Assembly: GCF_000009265.1 (NCBI RefSeq)
Contig: NC_008380.1
Location: 253,501-317,500 of the forward strand
DNA: 64,000 nt
Direction: 5' to 3'
Source: Rhizobium johnstonii 3841
Lineage (GTDB): Bacteria > Pseudomonadota > Alphaproteobacteria > Rhizobiales > Rhizobiaceae
A program made the position numbers and the translations under genes. The notes under the pieces are model-generated. The model made no database searches and was not told the origin of the DNA. It saw only the letters and a list, made by a program, of their open reading frames with translations. Shown here piece after piece: positions 34,369-43,146 of this stretch; position 1 is the first letter of the stretch, and each line of letters starts with the position of its first letter.

Positions 34369-34788
34369 ATGCTTGCTCCCCGCACGCTTCTGCTCGCCGG
34401 CCTTCTCGCCATTCTCACGCCCGCCATCGCCGGGGCTGATTCGTTGAAGCTCGGCAAGCCGGGGGTTGGGCCGCTGAACACCGGATCGACCCTCTGCGAT
34501 TTTCGCGGCTGCTTCGGTTTCGGGCCGCAGCAATGGCATCGTCCCGCCTATGTCCAGCCGAACTACCGCCCACGCGGCGCGGGGCCAACCTATTACCGGC
34601 CGGGCGCTGCCGGGCCGCCACAGCTGACCTATGATCCGCCGCCGGCGCAAAGGGTGCAGCCGAAGGCGCGCGACATGAACCGCCATGCCGCCTGGTGCAG
34701 CAACGAATACCGCTCCTACAATCCGAGGACGGATCGTTTCCTCACTTATGAGGGCATCTACAAGACCTGCCGCTCGCCCTATCGCTGA
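34369..34788 (+). CDS. BA14K-like secreted protein
   Basis: A 139-residue exported protein. The signal peptide (MLAPRTLLLAGLLAILTP, cleaved near AGA) is followed by a Pro/Gly/Tyr-rich middle (about 55-95), and the C-terminus HAAWCSNEYRSYNPRTDRFL with YEGIYKTC is the BA14K-type motif with two cysteines. BA14K was first described as a Brucella immunoreactive protein, and relatives are common in Rhizobiales; the function is unclear. AAAGGA precedes the ATG. Confidence 0.78.
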   Translation: MLAPRTLLLAGLLAILTPAIAGADSLKLGKPGVGPLNTGSTLCDFRGCFGFGPQQWHRPAYVQPNYRPRGAGPTYYRPGAAGPPQLTYDPPPAQRVQPKARDMNRHAAWCSNEYRSYNPRTDRFLTYEGIYKTCRSPYR

Positions 34789-34799
34789 GGCCGTTGCGG

Positions 34800-35093
34800 T
34801 CAGCTTTCGAGCGAGGCGCGGTCGACGTGGCCGAGATCGCGGCCGGGCTCGACGATGTCGCGGACCCGCTGTTTCAGCTCCCTCGGCCCGGGAAAACCGC
34901 CGTCGCGCTTGCGCTCCCAGATCAGATCGCCATTGACGCGGATCTCGAAATTGCCGCCGGTGGCGGGAATCAGCGCCACTTCGCCGAGACTGTCGGAAAA
35001 GGTATGCAGCAGCTCCTGCGCCATCCAGCTGGCGCGCAGCAGCCAGTTGCACTGGGTGCAGTAGAGGATCGTGACGCGGGCTTTTTCGGTCAT
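34800..35093 (-). CDS. SelT/SelW/SelH (Rdx) family protein
   Basis: A 97-residue thioredoxin-like protein of the Rdx family, with the redox motif in ILYCTQCNWLLRASW (Cys-Thr-Gln-Cys near residue 12) where eukaryotic relatives have selenocysteine. LIPATGGNFEIRVNG and DGGFPGPRELKQRVRD are family features. The start at 35093 has AAGGAC upstream; the longer frame to 35162 runs into a repeat. It is convergent with the BA14K-like gene, 11 bases apart. Its partner is unknown. Confidence 0.85.
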   Translation of the reverse strand: MTEKARVTILYCTQCNWLLRASWMAQELLHTFSDSLGEVALIPATGGNFEIRVNGDLIWERKRDGGFPGPRELKQRVRDIVEPGRDLGHVDRASLES

Positions 35094-35154
35094 GGCGATG
35101 TCCTTTCGTTTGCTCAGATTTAAGGCCTGTGGCGCGTGCGCGCAATCGCCCTCG

Positions 35155-35206
35155 CAGAGCATGATGCCGAAAAGTGTGAGCGGTTTTCGGGCGACATCAT
35201 GCTCTA
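35155..35206. repeat. Rhizobial palindromic repeat, family A (copy 3)
   Basis: CAGAGCATGATG and CATCATGCTCTA enclose CCGAAAAGTGTGAGCGGTTTT. It matches 2174-2225 and 19181-19232 and is followed by a family B copy. Confidence 0.88.
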
Positions 35207-35218
35207 ACTATTTAATTA

Positions 35219-35271
35219 AGAACAGGATTCAGATTTTGGGCCGAACCGGCCTAAAGCCTCGATCCTGTTCT
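35219..35271. repeat. Rhizobial palindromic repeat, family B (copy 2)
   Basis: AGAACAGGATTCAGATTTT at the left and GATCCTGTTCT at the right enclose a GGCC-containing stem, matching 19244-19295 with several changes. The A-then-B arrangement and the A/T-rich spacer are the same at both places. Confidence 0.85.
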
Positions 35272-35335
35272 GGCGTCTTGCGCGCCGCCCTCCGCCATGG
35301 TCTCTTCCCGTGATCGGCCATACCAGGAAGAGCCC

Positions 35336-36073
35336 ATGCGCGTAGCAGTCATCGAAAACATGCGGAATACCGGCCTCGGCGCGCTTGCCGCAGCCCTCGA
35401 CGAGGCGGGCGCGGAGATCGAGTGGTTCCGGGTGTGGCGGGACGGCATCCTGCCGAAAGATATATCCGGCCATGACGCGCTCGTCGTTCTCGGCGGCGAG
35501 CAGAGCGCGCTGGATGACGAAACCCACCCCTACTTGCCGGAGCTCGTCCGGCTCGCACGCCGCTTCGGTGATGCCGGCAAAGCGGTGCTCGGCATCTGCC
35601 TCGGCAGCCAGATCCTCGCCCGCGCCTATGGCGCCGACAATCATTTAGGAATCGCCCGCGAATTCGGCTGGCACGGGATCGGCGTCACTGCCGAGGGCCG
35701 GGCCGATCCGCTGCTGTCGCCGCTTGGCGGCGAGTTCACCATCTTCGAATGGCATGCCGATACGTTTTCGCTGCCCGAAGGCGCGGTGCGTCTCGCCTCG
35801 AGCCCTGTCGCCGAGAACCAGGCCTTCCGCATCGGCCGGGCCGTCTATGGCACCCAGTTCCATTTCGAGGCCAATTCAGCGGTCGTCGCGCAATGGAAGG
35901 CCGAATTCCCCGATACGATCGCGCGCATTGCGCCGGGCTGGCTGGAAAACCATGCCGAACTGGCGGCAAGGCATGCCGGAGCCGCCGATGCTGCAGGCCT
36001 TGCCATCGCGCGTGCCTGGGTCAGCCTGATCGAGCAGGAAGAGGTCGAAATGCTGTCGCAGGCCTCGGCGTGA
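35336..36073 (+). CDS. Class I glutamine amidotransferase-like protein
   Basis: A 245-residue GATase1 domain protein. The nucleophile Cys is in [15 protein letters not shown] near residue 89, the His in GTQFHFEAN near 180, with the Glu two residues later. These free-standing proteins are often called GMP-synthase-like; they may hydrolyse gamma-glutamyl compounds or amidate an unknown acceptor. AGGAAG precedes the ATG at 35336. The acetyltransferase gene begins 11 bases after its stop. Confidence 0.87.
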   Translation: MRVAVIENMRNTGLGALAAALDEAGAEIEWFRVWRDGILPKDISGHDALVVLGGEQSALDDETHPYLPELVRLARRFGDAGKAVLGICLGSQILARAYGADNHLGIAREFGWHGIGVTAEGRADPLLSPLGGEFTIFEWHADTFSLPEGAVRLASSPVAENQAFRIGRAVYGTQFHFEANSAVVAQWKAEFPDTIARIAPGWLENHAELAARHAGAADAAGLAIARAWVSLIEQEEVEMLSQASA

Positions 36074-36084
36074 GAGGCGATGCG

Positions 36085-36633
36085 ATGCTGGCCAGCGAAC
36101 GCGACAAGATGGCGGCAGGCGAATGGTATTGCTGCCTCGATGACGAGCTCGATCTCTTGCGCCGGCAGGCGCGCTTAGCCGTCCATGCGCACAATACGCT
36201 GCCGGCGGACGAGCGTGGCGCCGTTGCGCCGGCCCTGCGAGCGCTCTTTGCGCAGGCCGCGCCCGATATCTTCATCGAAGCGCCGTTTCACTGCTCCTAC
36301 GGTATCAACATCACTCTCGGCGAACGCGTCTATTTCAATGCCGGCTGCACTGTCCTCGATTCCGGCCGGGTTACGATCGGCGACCGCAGCATGTTCGGCC
36401 CCGGCGTGCAGATCTATTGCGCCGAGCATCACAAGGAGCCGGCGCTTCGCAGCACCGGCATCGAGATCGCCCGACCTGTCACCATCGGCAGCGATGTCTG
36501 GATCGGCGGCAGCGCCATCATCCTCGGCGGCATCACCATCGGCGACGGTGCAATTGTCGGCGCCGGTGCGGTGGTGACGAGGGATGTGCCGGCCGGCGCA
36601 ACCGTGGTCGGCAATCCGGCCCGCATCCGATAA
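36085..36633 (+). CDS. Maltose/nodulation-type sugar O-acetyltransferase (NodL/LacA/Maa family)
   Basis: A 182-residue left-handed beta-helix acetyltransferase. The family start [20 protein letters not shown] and the N-terminal helical part match Maa/LacA/NodL proteins. The hexapeptide region (about 85-180) includes [20 protein letters not shown] with the catalytic His and ends VVGNPARIR. The ATG at 36085 has GAGAGG 7 bases upstream; GTG at 36070 is an alternative overlapping the previous stop. Substrate not determined. Confidence 0.88.
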   Translation: MLASERDKMAAGEWYCCLDDELDLLRRQARLAVHAHNTLPADERGAVAPALRALFAQAAPDIFIEAPFHCSYGINITLGERVYFNAGCTVLDSGRVTIGDRSMFGPGVQIYCAEHHKEPALRSTGIEIARPVTIGSDVWIGGSAIILGGITIGDGAIVGAGAVVTRDVPAGATVVGNPARIR

Positions 36634-36716
36634 TGCCGGCAAACGGCCGCGATGACCTCGCCATCTCGACAGCGAGCAAAGCTCCGCTAGATCAGAAGGC
36701 AAATCGGGAGGACATC

Positions 36717-37169
36717 ATGAGCGAGCGAACCTTACCCATGGAAGGCGGCTGCCGTTGCGGCCGGGTGCGATTGAAGATCAGCGCCCCGCCGCTGCTCACC
36801 ATGGCCTGTCATTGCACAGGGTGCCAGAAGATGACATCAAGCGGCTATTCGCTGAGTGCTGCCATCCCGAGCGAAGGCTTCGAGGTCACGCAAGGCGAGC
36901 CGGTGATCGGCGGCCTGCATGGCGTCACGAAGCATTATTTCTGTCCGCATTGCATGAGCTGGATGTTCACCCGGCCGGAAGGCATGGACTGGTGCGTCAA
37001 TCTGCGCGTGACCATGCTCGACGATCCGAGCTGGTTTACGCCCTTCATCGAGACCTGGACGAGCGAGAAGCTGTCCTTCGCCGAGACCGGCGCGGTGCAC
37101 AGCTACGAGGCGCTGCCCGAGATGGAGGCCTATGAGGGGCTGGTGAAGGAGTATATGGGCAGGGGGTAA
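36717..37169 (+). CDS. GFA family zinc protein
   Basis: A 150-residue protein of the glutathione-dependent formaldehyde-activating (GFA/CENP-V) fold. The zinc-site cysteines are visible: GGCRCGRVR near 11-19, CHCTGCQKMTSS near 32-43 and FCPHCMSW near 80-87. The GFA name comes from an enzyme that helps glutathione add formaldehyde, but most members have no tested activity. GGGAGGAC precedes the ATG. The gap from the acetyltransferase gene is 83 bases. Confidence 0.87.
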   Translation: MSERTLPMEGGCRCGRVRLKISAPPLLTMACHCTGCQKMTSSGYSLSAAIPSEGFEVTQGEPVIGGLHGVTKHYFCPHCMSWMFTRPEGMDWCVNLRVTMLDDPSWFTPFIETWTSEKLSFAETGAVHSYEALPEMEAYEGLVKEYMGRG

Positions 37170-37226
37170 GTCAAAACTGCCGGTATTTCGCAAATGGCAA
37201 GCCATGCTTATTCGCAACGGTGGTTG

Positions 37227-37363
37227 CCCCTCACCCTAACCCTCTCCCCGTAAAAACGGGGCGAGGGGACGTGGCAAACGCAGCGTCGAGGTCGGGGAAA
37301 GCCGGTGCCCCATGTCCCTTCTCCCCGCAAGCGGGGAGAAGGTGGCGGCAGCCGGATGAGGGG
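37227..37363. repeat. Intergenic palindromic repeat, family F
   Basis: An element of about 137 bp. Its outer arms are CCCCTCACCCTAACCC at the left and GGATGAGGGG at the right. Inner hairpins are CTCCCCGT/ACGGGGCGAG and CTTCTCCCCGC/GCGGGGAGAAG. This type is widespread between genes in Rhizobiales (family knowledge). It fills most of the 310-base gap between the GFA gene and lepA, where the two transcripts converge, and may act as a bidirectional terminator. Confidence 0.82.
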
Positions 37364-37482
37364 CTGGTTTCGGTGATCTACCGGGTCGAAGTGTATCTCA
37401 AACGCCGAGGATGACAGGAATAAAGAGCGAGGCCTGTCAGCAAAGACCTACGTCTCCTCTTCAAAAGAAGCTCTGCGAAGGC

Positions 37483-39315
37483 CTATTCGTCGCCCATCTT
37501 CAATGCCGCGATGAAGGCTTCCTGCGGAATCTCCACCTTGCCGAACTGGCGCATGCGCTTCTTGCCGGCCTTCTGCTTGTCGAGCAGCTTGCGCTTGCGG
37601 GTGGCGTCGCCGCCGTAGCATTTGGCGGTCACGTCCTTGCGCAACGCCGAGATCGTCTCGCGGGCAATGACGTTGCCGCCGATCGCCGCCTGGATCGGGA
37701 TCTTGAACATGTGCTTCGGGATCAGCTCCTTGAGCTTCTCGCACATGTCGCGGCCGCGCTTTTCGGCGGCCGTCCGGTGCACCATCATCGACAGCGCGTC
37801 GACCGGCTCGCCGTTGACGAGGATCGACATCTTCACGAGGTTGCCCTCGCGGTGGTCGGTGAGCGTGTAGTCGAAGGAGGCATAACCCTTCGAGATCGAC
37901 TTCAGCCGGTCGTAGAAATCGAACACGACTTCGTTGAGCGGCAGGTCGTAGGTCAGCATCGCGCGCGTGCCGACATAGGTGAGCTCGATCTGGATGCCGC
38001 GCCGGTCCTGGCAGAGCTTCAGGATGCCGCCGAGATAATCGTCGGGTGTCAGGATCGTCGCGCGGATCCACGGCTCGTGGATTTCGGAGATTTTGACGAC
38101 ATCGGGCATGTCGGCCGGGTTGTGCAGCTCACGCTCCGTGCCGTCGGTCATAAACATCTTGTAGACGACCGAGGGTGCGGTGGCGATGAGGTCGAGGTCG
38201 AACTCGCGCTCCAGCCGTTCCTGGATGATTTCGAGATGCAGCAGGCCGAGGAAGCCGCAGCGGAAACCGAAACCGAGGGCAGCGGACGATTCCATTTCGA
38301 AGGAGAAGGAGGCGTCGTTGAGGCGAAGCTTGCCCATGGCGGCGCGCAGATCCTCGAAATCGGCGGCGTCGACCGGGAAGAGACCGCAGAACACCACCGG
38401 CTGGGCCGGCTTGAAGCCCGGCAGCGCCTGGGCCGTCGGCCGCTTGTCCTCGGTGATCGTGTCGCCGACGCGGGTATCGGCCACTTCCTTGATCGAGGCA
38501 GTGATGAAGCCGATCTCGCCGGGGCCGAGGCGGTCGATATTGACCATCTTCGGCGTCAGCACGCCCACGCGCTCCACCTGGTATTTCGCATCGGTGCCCA
38601 TCATCCGCACCGTCTGGCCCTTGGTCAGCACGCCGTCGATGACGCGGACCAGAACCATGACGCCGAGATAGGCGTCGTACCAGCTGTCGACGAGCAACGC
38701 CTTCAGCGGCGCCTTGTCGCCGCCGGGGCTCTTCGGCGCCGGCAGCTTGTGGACGATCGCTTCCAGCACATCGGGAATGCCAAGGCCGGTCTTCGCCGAA
38801 ATCAGCACCGCCTCCGAAGCGTCGATGCCGATCACTTCCTCGATCTGTTCCTTGATTCGGTCGGGTTCGGCGGCCGGCAGGTCGATCTTGTTGAGGACGG
38901 TGACGATCTCGTGGTTGTTGTCGATCGCCTGGTAGACGTTGGCAAGCGTCTGCGCTTCGACGCCCTGGCTGGCGTCGACGACGAGCAACGAGCCCTCGCA
39001 GGCCGACAGCGACCGTGAGACTTCATAGGCGAAGTCGACATGGCCGGGCGTGTCGATCAGGTTGAGAATGTATTTCTCGCCGTTGTTCGCCTGGTAATGC
39101 AGGCGCACGGTCTGGGCCTTGATGGTGATGCCGCGCTCGCGCTCGATATCCATATTGTCGAGCACCTGCTCGGACATTTCGCGCTCGGCAAGGCCGCCTG
39201 TCGTCTGGATCAGGCGGTCGGCCAGCGTCGATTTGCCGTGGTCGATATGGGCCACGATCGAAAAGTTGCGGATATGGGACAGCGGAGTGGTGGAATTGGT
39301 GCTCATGCGCGCCAT
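37483..39315 (-). CDS. lepA: Elongation factor 4 (LepA)
   Basis: A 610-residue translational GTPase that back-translocates or remodels stalled ribosomes. The G motifs are complete: [26 protein letters not shown] and NKIDLP. Domain 2, the EF-G-like domains and the LepA-specific C-terminal domain ([20 protein letters not shown]) follow. The length is normal. The fourth residue is another Met at 39306, an alternative start. It is convergent with the GFA gene across repeat F. Confidence 0.97.
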   Translation of the reverse strand: MARMSTNSTTPLSHIRNFSIVAHIDHGKSTLADRLIQTTGGLAEREMSEQVLDNMDIERERGITIKAQTVRLHYQANNGEKYILNLIDTPGHVDFAYEVSRSLSACEGSLLVVDASQGVEAQTLANVYQAIDNNHEIVTVLNKIDLPAAEPDRIKEQIEEVIGIDASEAVLISAKTGLGIPDVLEAIVHKLPAPKSPGGDKAPLKALLVDSWYDAYLGVMVLVRVIDGVLTKGQTVRMMGTDAKYQVERVGVLTPKMVNIDRLGPGEIGFITASIKEVADTRVGDTITEDKRPTAQALPGFKPAQPVVFCGLFPVDAADFEDLRAAMGKLRLNDASFSFEMESSAALGFGFRCGFLGLLHLEIIQERLEREFDLDLIATAPSVVYKMFMTDGTERELHNPADMPDVVKISEIHEPWIRATILTPDDYLGGILKLCQDRRGIQIELTYVGTRAMLTYDLPLNEVVFDFYDRLKSISKGYASFDYTLTDHREGNLVKMSILVNGEPVDALSMMVHRTAAEKRGRDMCEKLKELIPKHMFKIPIQAAIGGNVIARETISALRKDVTAKCYGGDATRKRKLLDKQKAGKKRMRQFGKVEIPQEAFIAALKMGDE

Positions 39316-39391
39316 ATAGCAGCGCCGCCCCCTGCCGCAAAGCGGTAATTATCCCGCTGTTTACGCTATTTCGTCCTGTGTCAGGCGCGTA

Positions 39392-40090
39392 TCAGACCGG
39401 CCACGTCTCCTGCCGCCAGGCCGAATCCCAGAACATCCATTCATATTGCGAGGCGCGTATGAAGACATCGGTCATCTGAGCCCGCTCCACCGGCGATGCG
39501 GCGCGCGCGGCCATGTCGGTCAGCGCGATCACTTCGCGGGCACCGGCGGCAAATTGCGGATCGCCATAGGTGTTGATCCAGGCCTGGAAGGCATTGCCCT
39601 CGATAACAGGCCGGTTCTTGATCGCTTCGCCGACATGCCAGTAGATCCAGAAGCAGGGAAGGATGGAGGACAGCGCCACCGCGTAGGAGCTGTGATAGGC
39701 GGTGGCAAGCAGGAAGTTCGTATAGGCAAAGCCGGCAGGCGAGGGCTCAGCTGACGTGACGTTCGCAGACGTGATGCCGAACTGGGTGAGGAAGCCGGCA
39801 TGCAGGCCCTGCTCGACGGTGATCGCCTTCTGCGCCGAACCGAGGAAGCGCAGGACCTGCGCATTGTCGGGCGCCTTGGCCGCGACGATCGCAAGGCATC
39901 GCGCATAATGCTTCAGGTAGAGCGCATCCTGCAGGATATAGTGCCGGAAAACCTCCGGCGGCAGCGTGCCGTCCGAAAGGCGCTGCAACAGCGGCAAGGC
40001 CTCGATTTCAGCCATGATCGGCGCGATCCTGTCCCAGGCGGCAGCCGTGAAGCTTCCCGTCGTGTCCGTGCTCTGTGTGCTGGCGTCCAT
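39392..40090 (-). CDS. tenA: TenA family thiaminase II / aminopyrimidine aminohydrolase
   Basis: A 232-residue all-helical enzyme that salvages thiamin breakdown products by hydrolysing aminopyrimidines. The nucleophile Cys is in ILPCFWIYWHVG near residue 145, preceded by YHSSYAVALSS, and EWMFWDSAW near the end carries the conserved Glu. The ATG at 40090 has AGGAG 7 bases before it. No thiamin-biosynthesis gene or TPP riboswitch is seen nearby; the divergent neighbour is a cupin regulator. Confidence 0.88.
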   Translation of the reverse strand: MDASTQSTDTTGSFTAAAWDRIAPIMAEIEALPLLQRLSDGTLPPEVFRHYILQDALYLKHYARCLAIVAAKAPDNAQVLRFLGSAQKAITVEQGLHAGFLTQFGITSANVTSAEPSPAGFAYTNFLLATAYHSSYAVALSSILPCFWIYWHVGEAIKNRPVIEGNAFQAWINTYGDPQFAAGAREVIALTDMAARAASPVERAQMTDVFIRASQYEWMFWDSAWRQETWPV

Positions 40091-40216
40091 CACTCTCTCC
40101 TCGGATTACGCCGCCATATATGGACGGCGCAGCGGCGAAAGCAAGGCGCGTGTGGCCGCTTTTCGTAAGCTCTTGATTCCATCATCAGATAATGTATTTC
40201 TCTTATAGTGGAATCA

Positions 40217-40242
40217 TTGGACTGGAAAATTGGACTGGAAAA
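40217..40242. repeat. Exact 13-bp tandem duplication at a ribosome-binding region
   Basis: TTGGACTGGAAAA occurs twice in tandem (40217-40229 and 40230-40242), directly before and into the start codon of the regulator gene. It doubles the purine-rich GGAAAA that would serve as the ribosome site and offers two starts, TTG at 40230 and ATG at 40242. Confidence 0.8.
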
Positions 40243-40808
40243 TGGAACCGGAACTCGAACAGGCGATCGGCATCCGCATCCGCACGTTGCGGCAGGAAAA
40301 GGCTCTGACGCTCGATGATCTTGCTGCGGCCTCCGGCGTCAGCCGGGCGATGATCTCGCGCATCGAGCGGGCGGAGGCGAGCCCGACCGCCTCGCTGCTG
40401 GCAAGAATCTGCGCTGCGCTCGGCCTGTCGCTGTCGGCCTTCTTTGCGGAAGAGGGGCAGGCCTCGCCGCTCGCCCGGAGGCAAGAACAGCAGGTCTGGC
40501 GCGATCCGGAAACCGGTTATATCAGACGGTCTGTTTCACCCCCGGGCACGCCTTCCGATGTCGATATCGTCGAGGTCGAATTCCCCCCTGGCGCCCGCGT
40601 CAGCTTCCCCCCGCATGCGAGCGCCCATGGCATGACGCAGCATATCTGGCTGTTCGACGGCGAGCTGGAGATGACGGCGGGTGAGGCCGTCTACCGGCTG
40701 CGCCCGGGCGATTGCCTCTTCATGCCGGTCGGCGAGGGTCACGTCTTCCACAATCCGGGCAACGCGCCGGCGCGCTATTGCGTCGTGCTCAATCGCGGCG
40801 GCCGATAA
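40242..40808 (+). CDS. XRE-type regulator with C-terminal cupin domain
   Basis: A 188-residue regulator. The helix-turn-helix is at about residues 8-62 (IRIRTLRQEKALTLDDLAAA followed by SGVSRAMISRIERAEASPT), and a cupin sensing domain at about 100-185 has HGMTQHIWLFDGELEMTAG and RPGDCLFMPVGEGHVFHN. Such proteins repress small catabolic or uptake genes. It is divergent from tenA and followed 24 bases later by a GNAT gene in the same direction, either of which could be its target. Confidence 0.88.
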   Translation: MEPELEQAIGIRIRTLRQEKALTLDDLAAASGVSRAMISRIERAEASPTASLLARICAALGLSLSAFFAEEGQASPLARRQEQQVWRDPETGYIRRSVSPPGTPSDVDIVEVEFPPGARVSFPPHASAHGMTQHIWLFDGELEMTAGEAVYRLRPGDCLFMPVGEGHVFHNPGNAPARYCVVLNRGGR

Positions 40809-40832
40809 CAGCATTCATTTCAGGAGAACAGC

Positions 40833-41351
40833 ATGCCCGGTATTCGTATCCTTTCCGCCGAGGAGGCCCGCGCCGCCGTTCCGGCCCTTTCGGAAGTGCT
40901 TGTCGATTGCGTCGCGGGCGGCGCCTCCGTCGGCTTCATGCAGCCCTATGGGCCTGACGATGCCGAGCCCTATTGGCGCGATGTCGCCGATGCGGTCGCC
41001 ACCGGCGCCAATCTGCTGCTGGTCGCTGAACTCGACGGCAGGATCGTCGGCACGGTGCAGGTGGGTGCCGCGCAGATGCCGAACCAGCCGCATCGCGGCG
41101 ATCTGAAGAAGCTGCTGGTGCACCGCTCCGCCCGTGGCAAGGGGCTCGCCCGGCTGCTGATGGATGCCGCCGAACGCGAGGCGGCAGGCCGCGGCAAGAC
41201 CCTGCTCGTGCTCGACACGGCAACCGGCAGCGATGCCGAGGCGATCTATCCGCGCCTGGGCTGGCAGCGCGTCGGCGTCATCCCCGATTACGCGCTGTGG
41301 CCGGAAGGCGGCTTCTGCGCCACGACCCTGTTTTACAAGCGGCTCGCCTGA
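40833..41351 (+). CDS. GNAT family N-acetyltransferase
   Basis: A 172-residue acetyl-CoA dependent transferase. The acetyl-CoA loop is in KKLLVHRSARGKGLARLLMD at about residues 92-111 (R-x-x-G-x-G/A form), followed by EREAAGRGKTLLVLDTATGS and LGWQRVGVIPDYAL. It is probably co-transcribed with the cupin regulator. The substrate is unknown. Confidence 0.87.
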   Translation: MPGIRILSAEEARAAVPALSEVLVDCVAGGASVGFMQPYGPDDAEPYWRDVADAVATGANLLLVAELDGRIVGTVQVGAAQMPNQPHRGDLKKLLVHRSARGKGLARLLMDAAEREAAGRGKTLLVLDTATGSDAEAIYPRLGWQRVGVIPDYALWPEGGFCATTLFYKRLA

Positions 41352-41366
41352 TTGCGCCGGCCCCGC

Positions 41367-41978
41367 TTAAGTCGGCCTGGCGAAGACCGGAAGCGCGCCG
41401 CCAAGCGTCGCACCCGCCGTCCATTGCGCCGCATTCCAGCCGAACTGCCGCGCCGCTTCGATATTCACCGCCATATCGTCGATGAAGGCGATCTCGCCGG
41501 GCAGCACGCCGGCGCGCTCCGTCGCCAGCCGGAAGAAGTCGGGGGAAGGTTTGCTGTGCCCGAGTGCTGCGGAATAGATGATGTCGTCGAAATGCGCGCT
41601 AAGGCCGATCTGCTCCATCAGGTAACGTGCCCGCCTATGCTCCTGGTTGGTCGCCAGCAAGAGGGTGATGCCGCTTTGCCTGAGACCAGCGAGTTCCTCG
41701 AGCAGATTGCGATCGAGGCGGGAATCGTTTTCGAACCAGTAGTCGATCAGCGTTTCGGCGCTGAGGTGGGGCGCGATCTTTGCGAGAACGCCGGCGAGCC
41801 TCGGTTCCAGCGCCGCGCGGCCGATGATGATATCGCCCCAGTGCGTCTGGAAGAATTCCTGCTGCAGCAGGTCGAAGCGCAGGCCGAGATCGCGCTCGAG
41901 GTAGGTGAAGTGAGGCAGGCCATCGGTCGGACGACCATGAATGAGCACGCCGTCGACATCGACCATCAGCACTTTCAT
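41367..41978 (-). CDS. HAD superfamily hydrolase
   Basis: A 203-residue haloacid-dehalogenase type phosphatase. The nucleophile motif is MVDVDGVLIHG (DxDG) at about residues 5-15, LLLATNQEHRR holds motif II, GHSKPSPDFF the lysine of motif III, and AFIDDMAVNIEAA motif IV. It is convergent with the GNAT gene and divergent from the histone-deacetylase-like gene. The substrate is unknown. Confidence 0.87.
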   Translation of the reverse strand: MKVLMVDVDGVLIHGRPTDGLPHFTYLERDLGLRFDLLQQEFFQTHWGDIIIGRAALEPRLAGVLAKIAPHLSAETLIDYWFENDSRLDRNLLEELAGLRQSGITLLLATNQEHRRARYLMEQIGLSAHFDDIIYSAALGHSKPSPDFFRLATERAGVLPGEIAFIDDMAVNIEAARQFGWNAAQWTAGATLGGALPVFARPT

Positions 41979-42111
41979 GCGGAAAATTTCCTCGTTCTCA
42001 AAACAGCGGCGAAGGTGGCGTCATTATTCCAGACGATCAAGGGTCCGCGCCGCTTTTTTGTCAGGGCCGAGCCGTGTAAATCTCCATTGTCAATCAAGGG
42101 CAGGATCTGAA

Positions 42112-43137
42112 ATGCGCGTCATCTATTCCGAAGATCACAAGCTGCGCGATGCCAGGACCGAGCTGCACGCCGGCCAGCTGGTGACGCCCTTCGAGGCGCC
42201 TTTTCGCGCCGAATGGATCCTGGCGGCGGTCAAGCAGGCGGGCTTTACCGACGTGGTGGCGCCCGATGCGCACGGGTTGGAAACGGCTCGAAAAGTGCAT
42301 GATCCCGCCTATCTGGACTTTCTCGCCACCGTCTGGGACCGCTGGGTGGCGGCTGGTTTCACCGGCGAGGCGATCGCCAATTCCTTCGCCGTTCGCCGCA
42401 CCAGCCAGCGCGTGCCCGACAATATCGTCGGCGCAATCGGCCATTACGCCAATGCCGCCGATACCTCGATCACCAAGGGCTCGTACGAGGCGGCGATCGC
42501 CTCCATGCGCTGCGCGATCACAGGCGCCGACTGGCTGAATGCCGGCAATCGTTTCGCCTTCGCGCTCTGCCGCCCGCCCGGCCACCATGCCGGCATCGAT
42601 CTCTTCGGCGGCTATTGTTTCATCAACAATTCGGGTGTCGCCGCGCAGCGGCTGCTCGACCATGGTGCGAGGAAAGTCGCGGTGCTGGATGTCGATTTCC
42701 ACCATGGCAACGGCACGCAGGATCTCTTCTATCACAGAGGCGATGTCTTCACCGCCTCGCTGCATGGCGATCCCATGCAGGCCTTTCCCTATTTCCTCGG
42801 CCATGCCGACGAGGAAGGCGAGGGGGAGGGTACTGGCGCCAACCGTAACTATCCGATGCCGCCGGGCACGCCTTGGGATGTCTGGTCTTCGGCCCTTGCC
42901 GATGCACTCACCCGCATCAAGGCCTTCGGCGCCGAGGCGATCGTCGTGGCGCTCGGCGTCGACACTTTCGAGCGCGATCCGATCTCTTTCTTCAGCCTCA
43001 CCTCCGACGATTTCACCCGCATGGGCGCGATGATCGCTTCCGCCGGCTTGCCGGTGCTCGCCTGCATGGAGGGCGGCTACGGCGTGCCGGAGATCGGCCT
43101 CAACGTCGCCAATGTCCTCAAGGGTCTGGAAGCCTGA
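42112..43137 (+). CDS. Histone-deacetylase family amidohydrolase (acetylpolyamine-type)
   Basis: A 341-residue zinc amidohydrolase of the arginase/deacetylase fold. CRPPGHHAGIDLFGGYCFIN at about 152-171 contains the two active-site histidines, VLDVDFHHGNGTQDLFYHRG at about 191-210 the zinc-binding Asp and His, and ALGVDTFERDP the second zinc Asp. In bacteria such enzymes usually deacetylate acetylpolyamines. I chose the ATG at 42112, after AGGATCTGA. recX follows 9 bases later. Confidence 0.9.
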   Translation: MRVIYSEDHKLRDARTELHAGQLVTPFEAPFRAEWILAAVKQAGFTDVVAPDAHGLETARKVHDPAYLDFLATVWDRWVAAGFTGEAIANSFAVRRTSQRVPDNIVGAIGHYANAADTSITKGSYEAAIASMRCAITGADWLNAGNRFAFALCRPPGHHAGIDLFGGYCFINNSGVAAQRLLDHGARKVAVLDVDFHHGNGTQDLFYHRGDVFTASLHGDPMQAFPYFLGHADEEGEGEGTGANRNYPMPPGTPWDVWSSALADALTRIKAFGAEAIVVALGVDTFERDPISFFSLTSDDFTRMGAMIASAGLPVLACMEGGYGVPEIGLNVANVLKGLEA

Positions 43138-43146
43138 TCGCTGCCG

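Noticed and set aside
37227..37363. Possible CRISPR or tandem array
   Set aside because: The region has repeated C-rich and G-rich blocks, but they form nested inverted repeats of one dispersed element, with no regular spacers.
37411..39018. 535-codon open frame on the plus strand
   Set aside because: It is the antisense of lepA, rich in Arg, His, Asp and Gly as expected from reading high-GC codons backwards, with no ribosome site or family motif.
40091..40229. TPP riboswitch before tenA
   Set aside because: I looked for the conserved thi-box pieces in the gap between tenA and the cupin regulator and did not see them.
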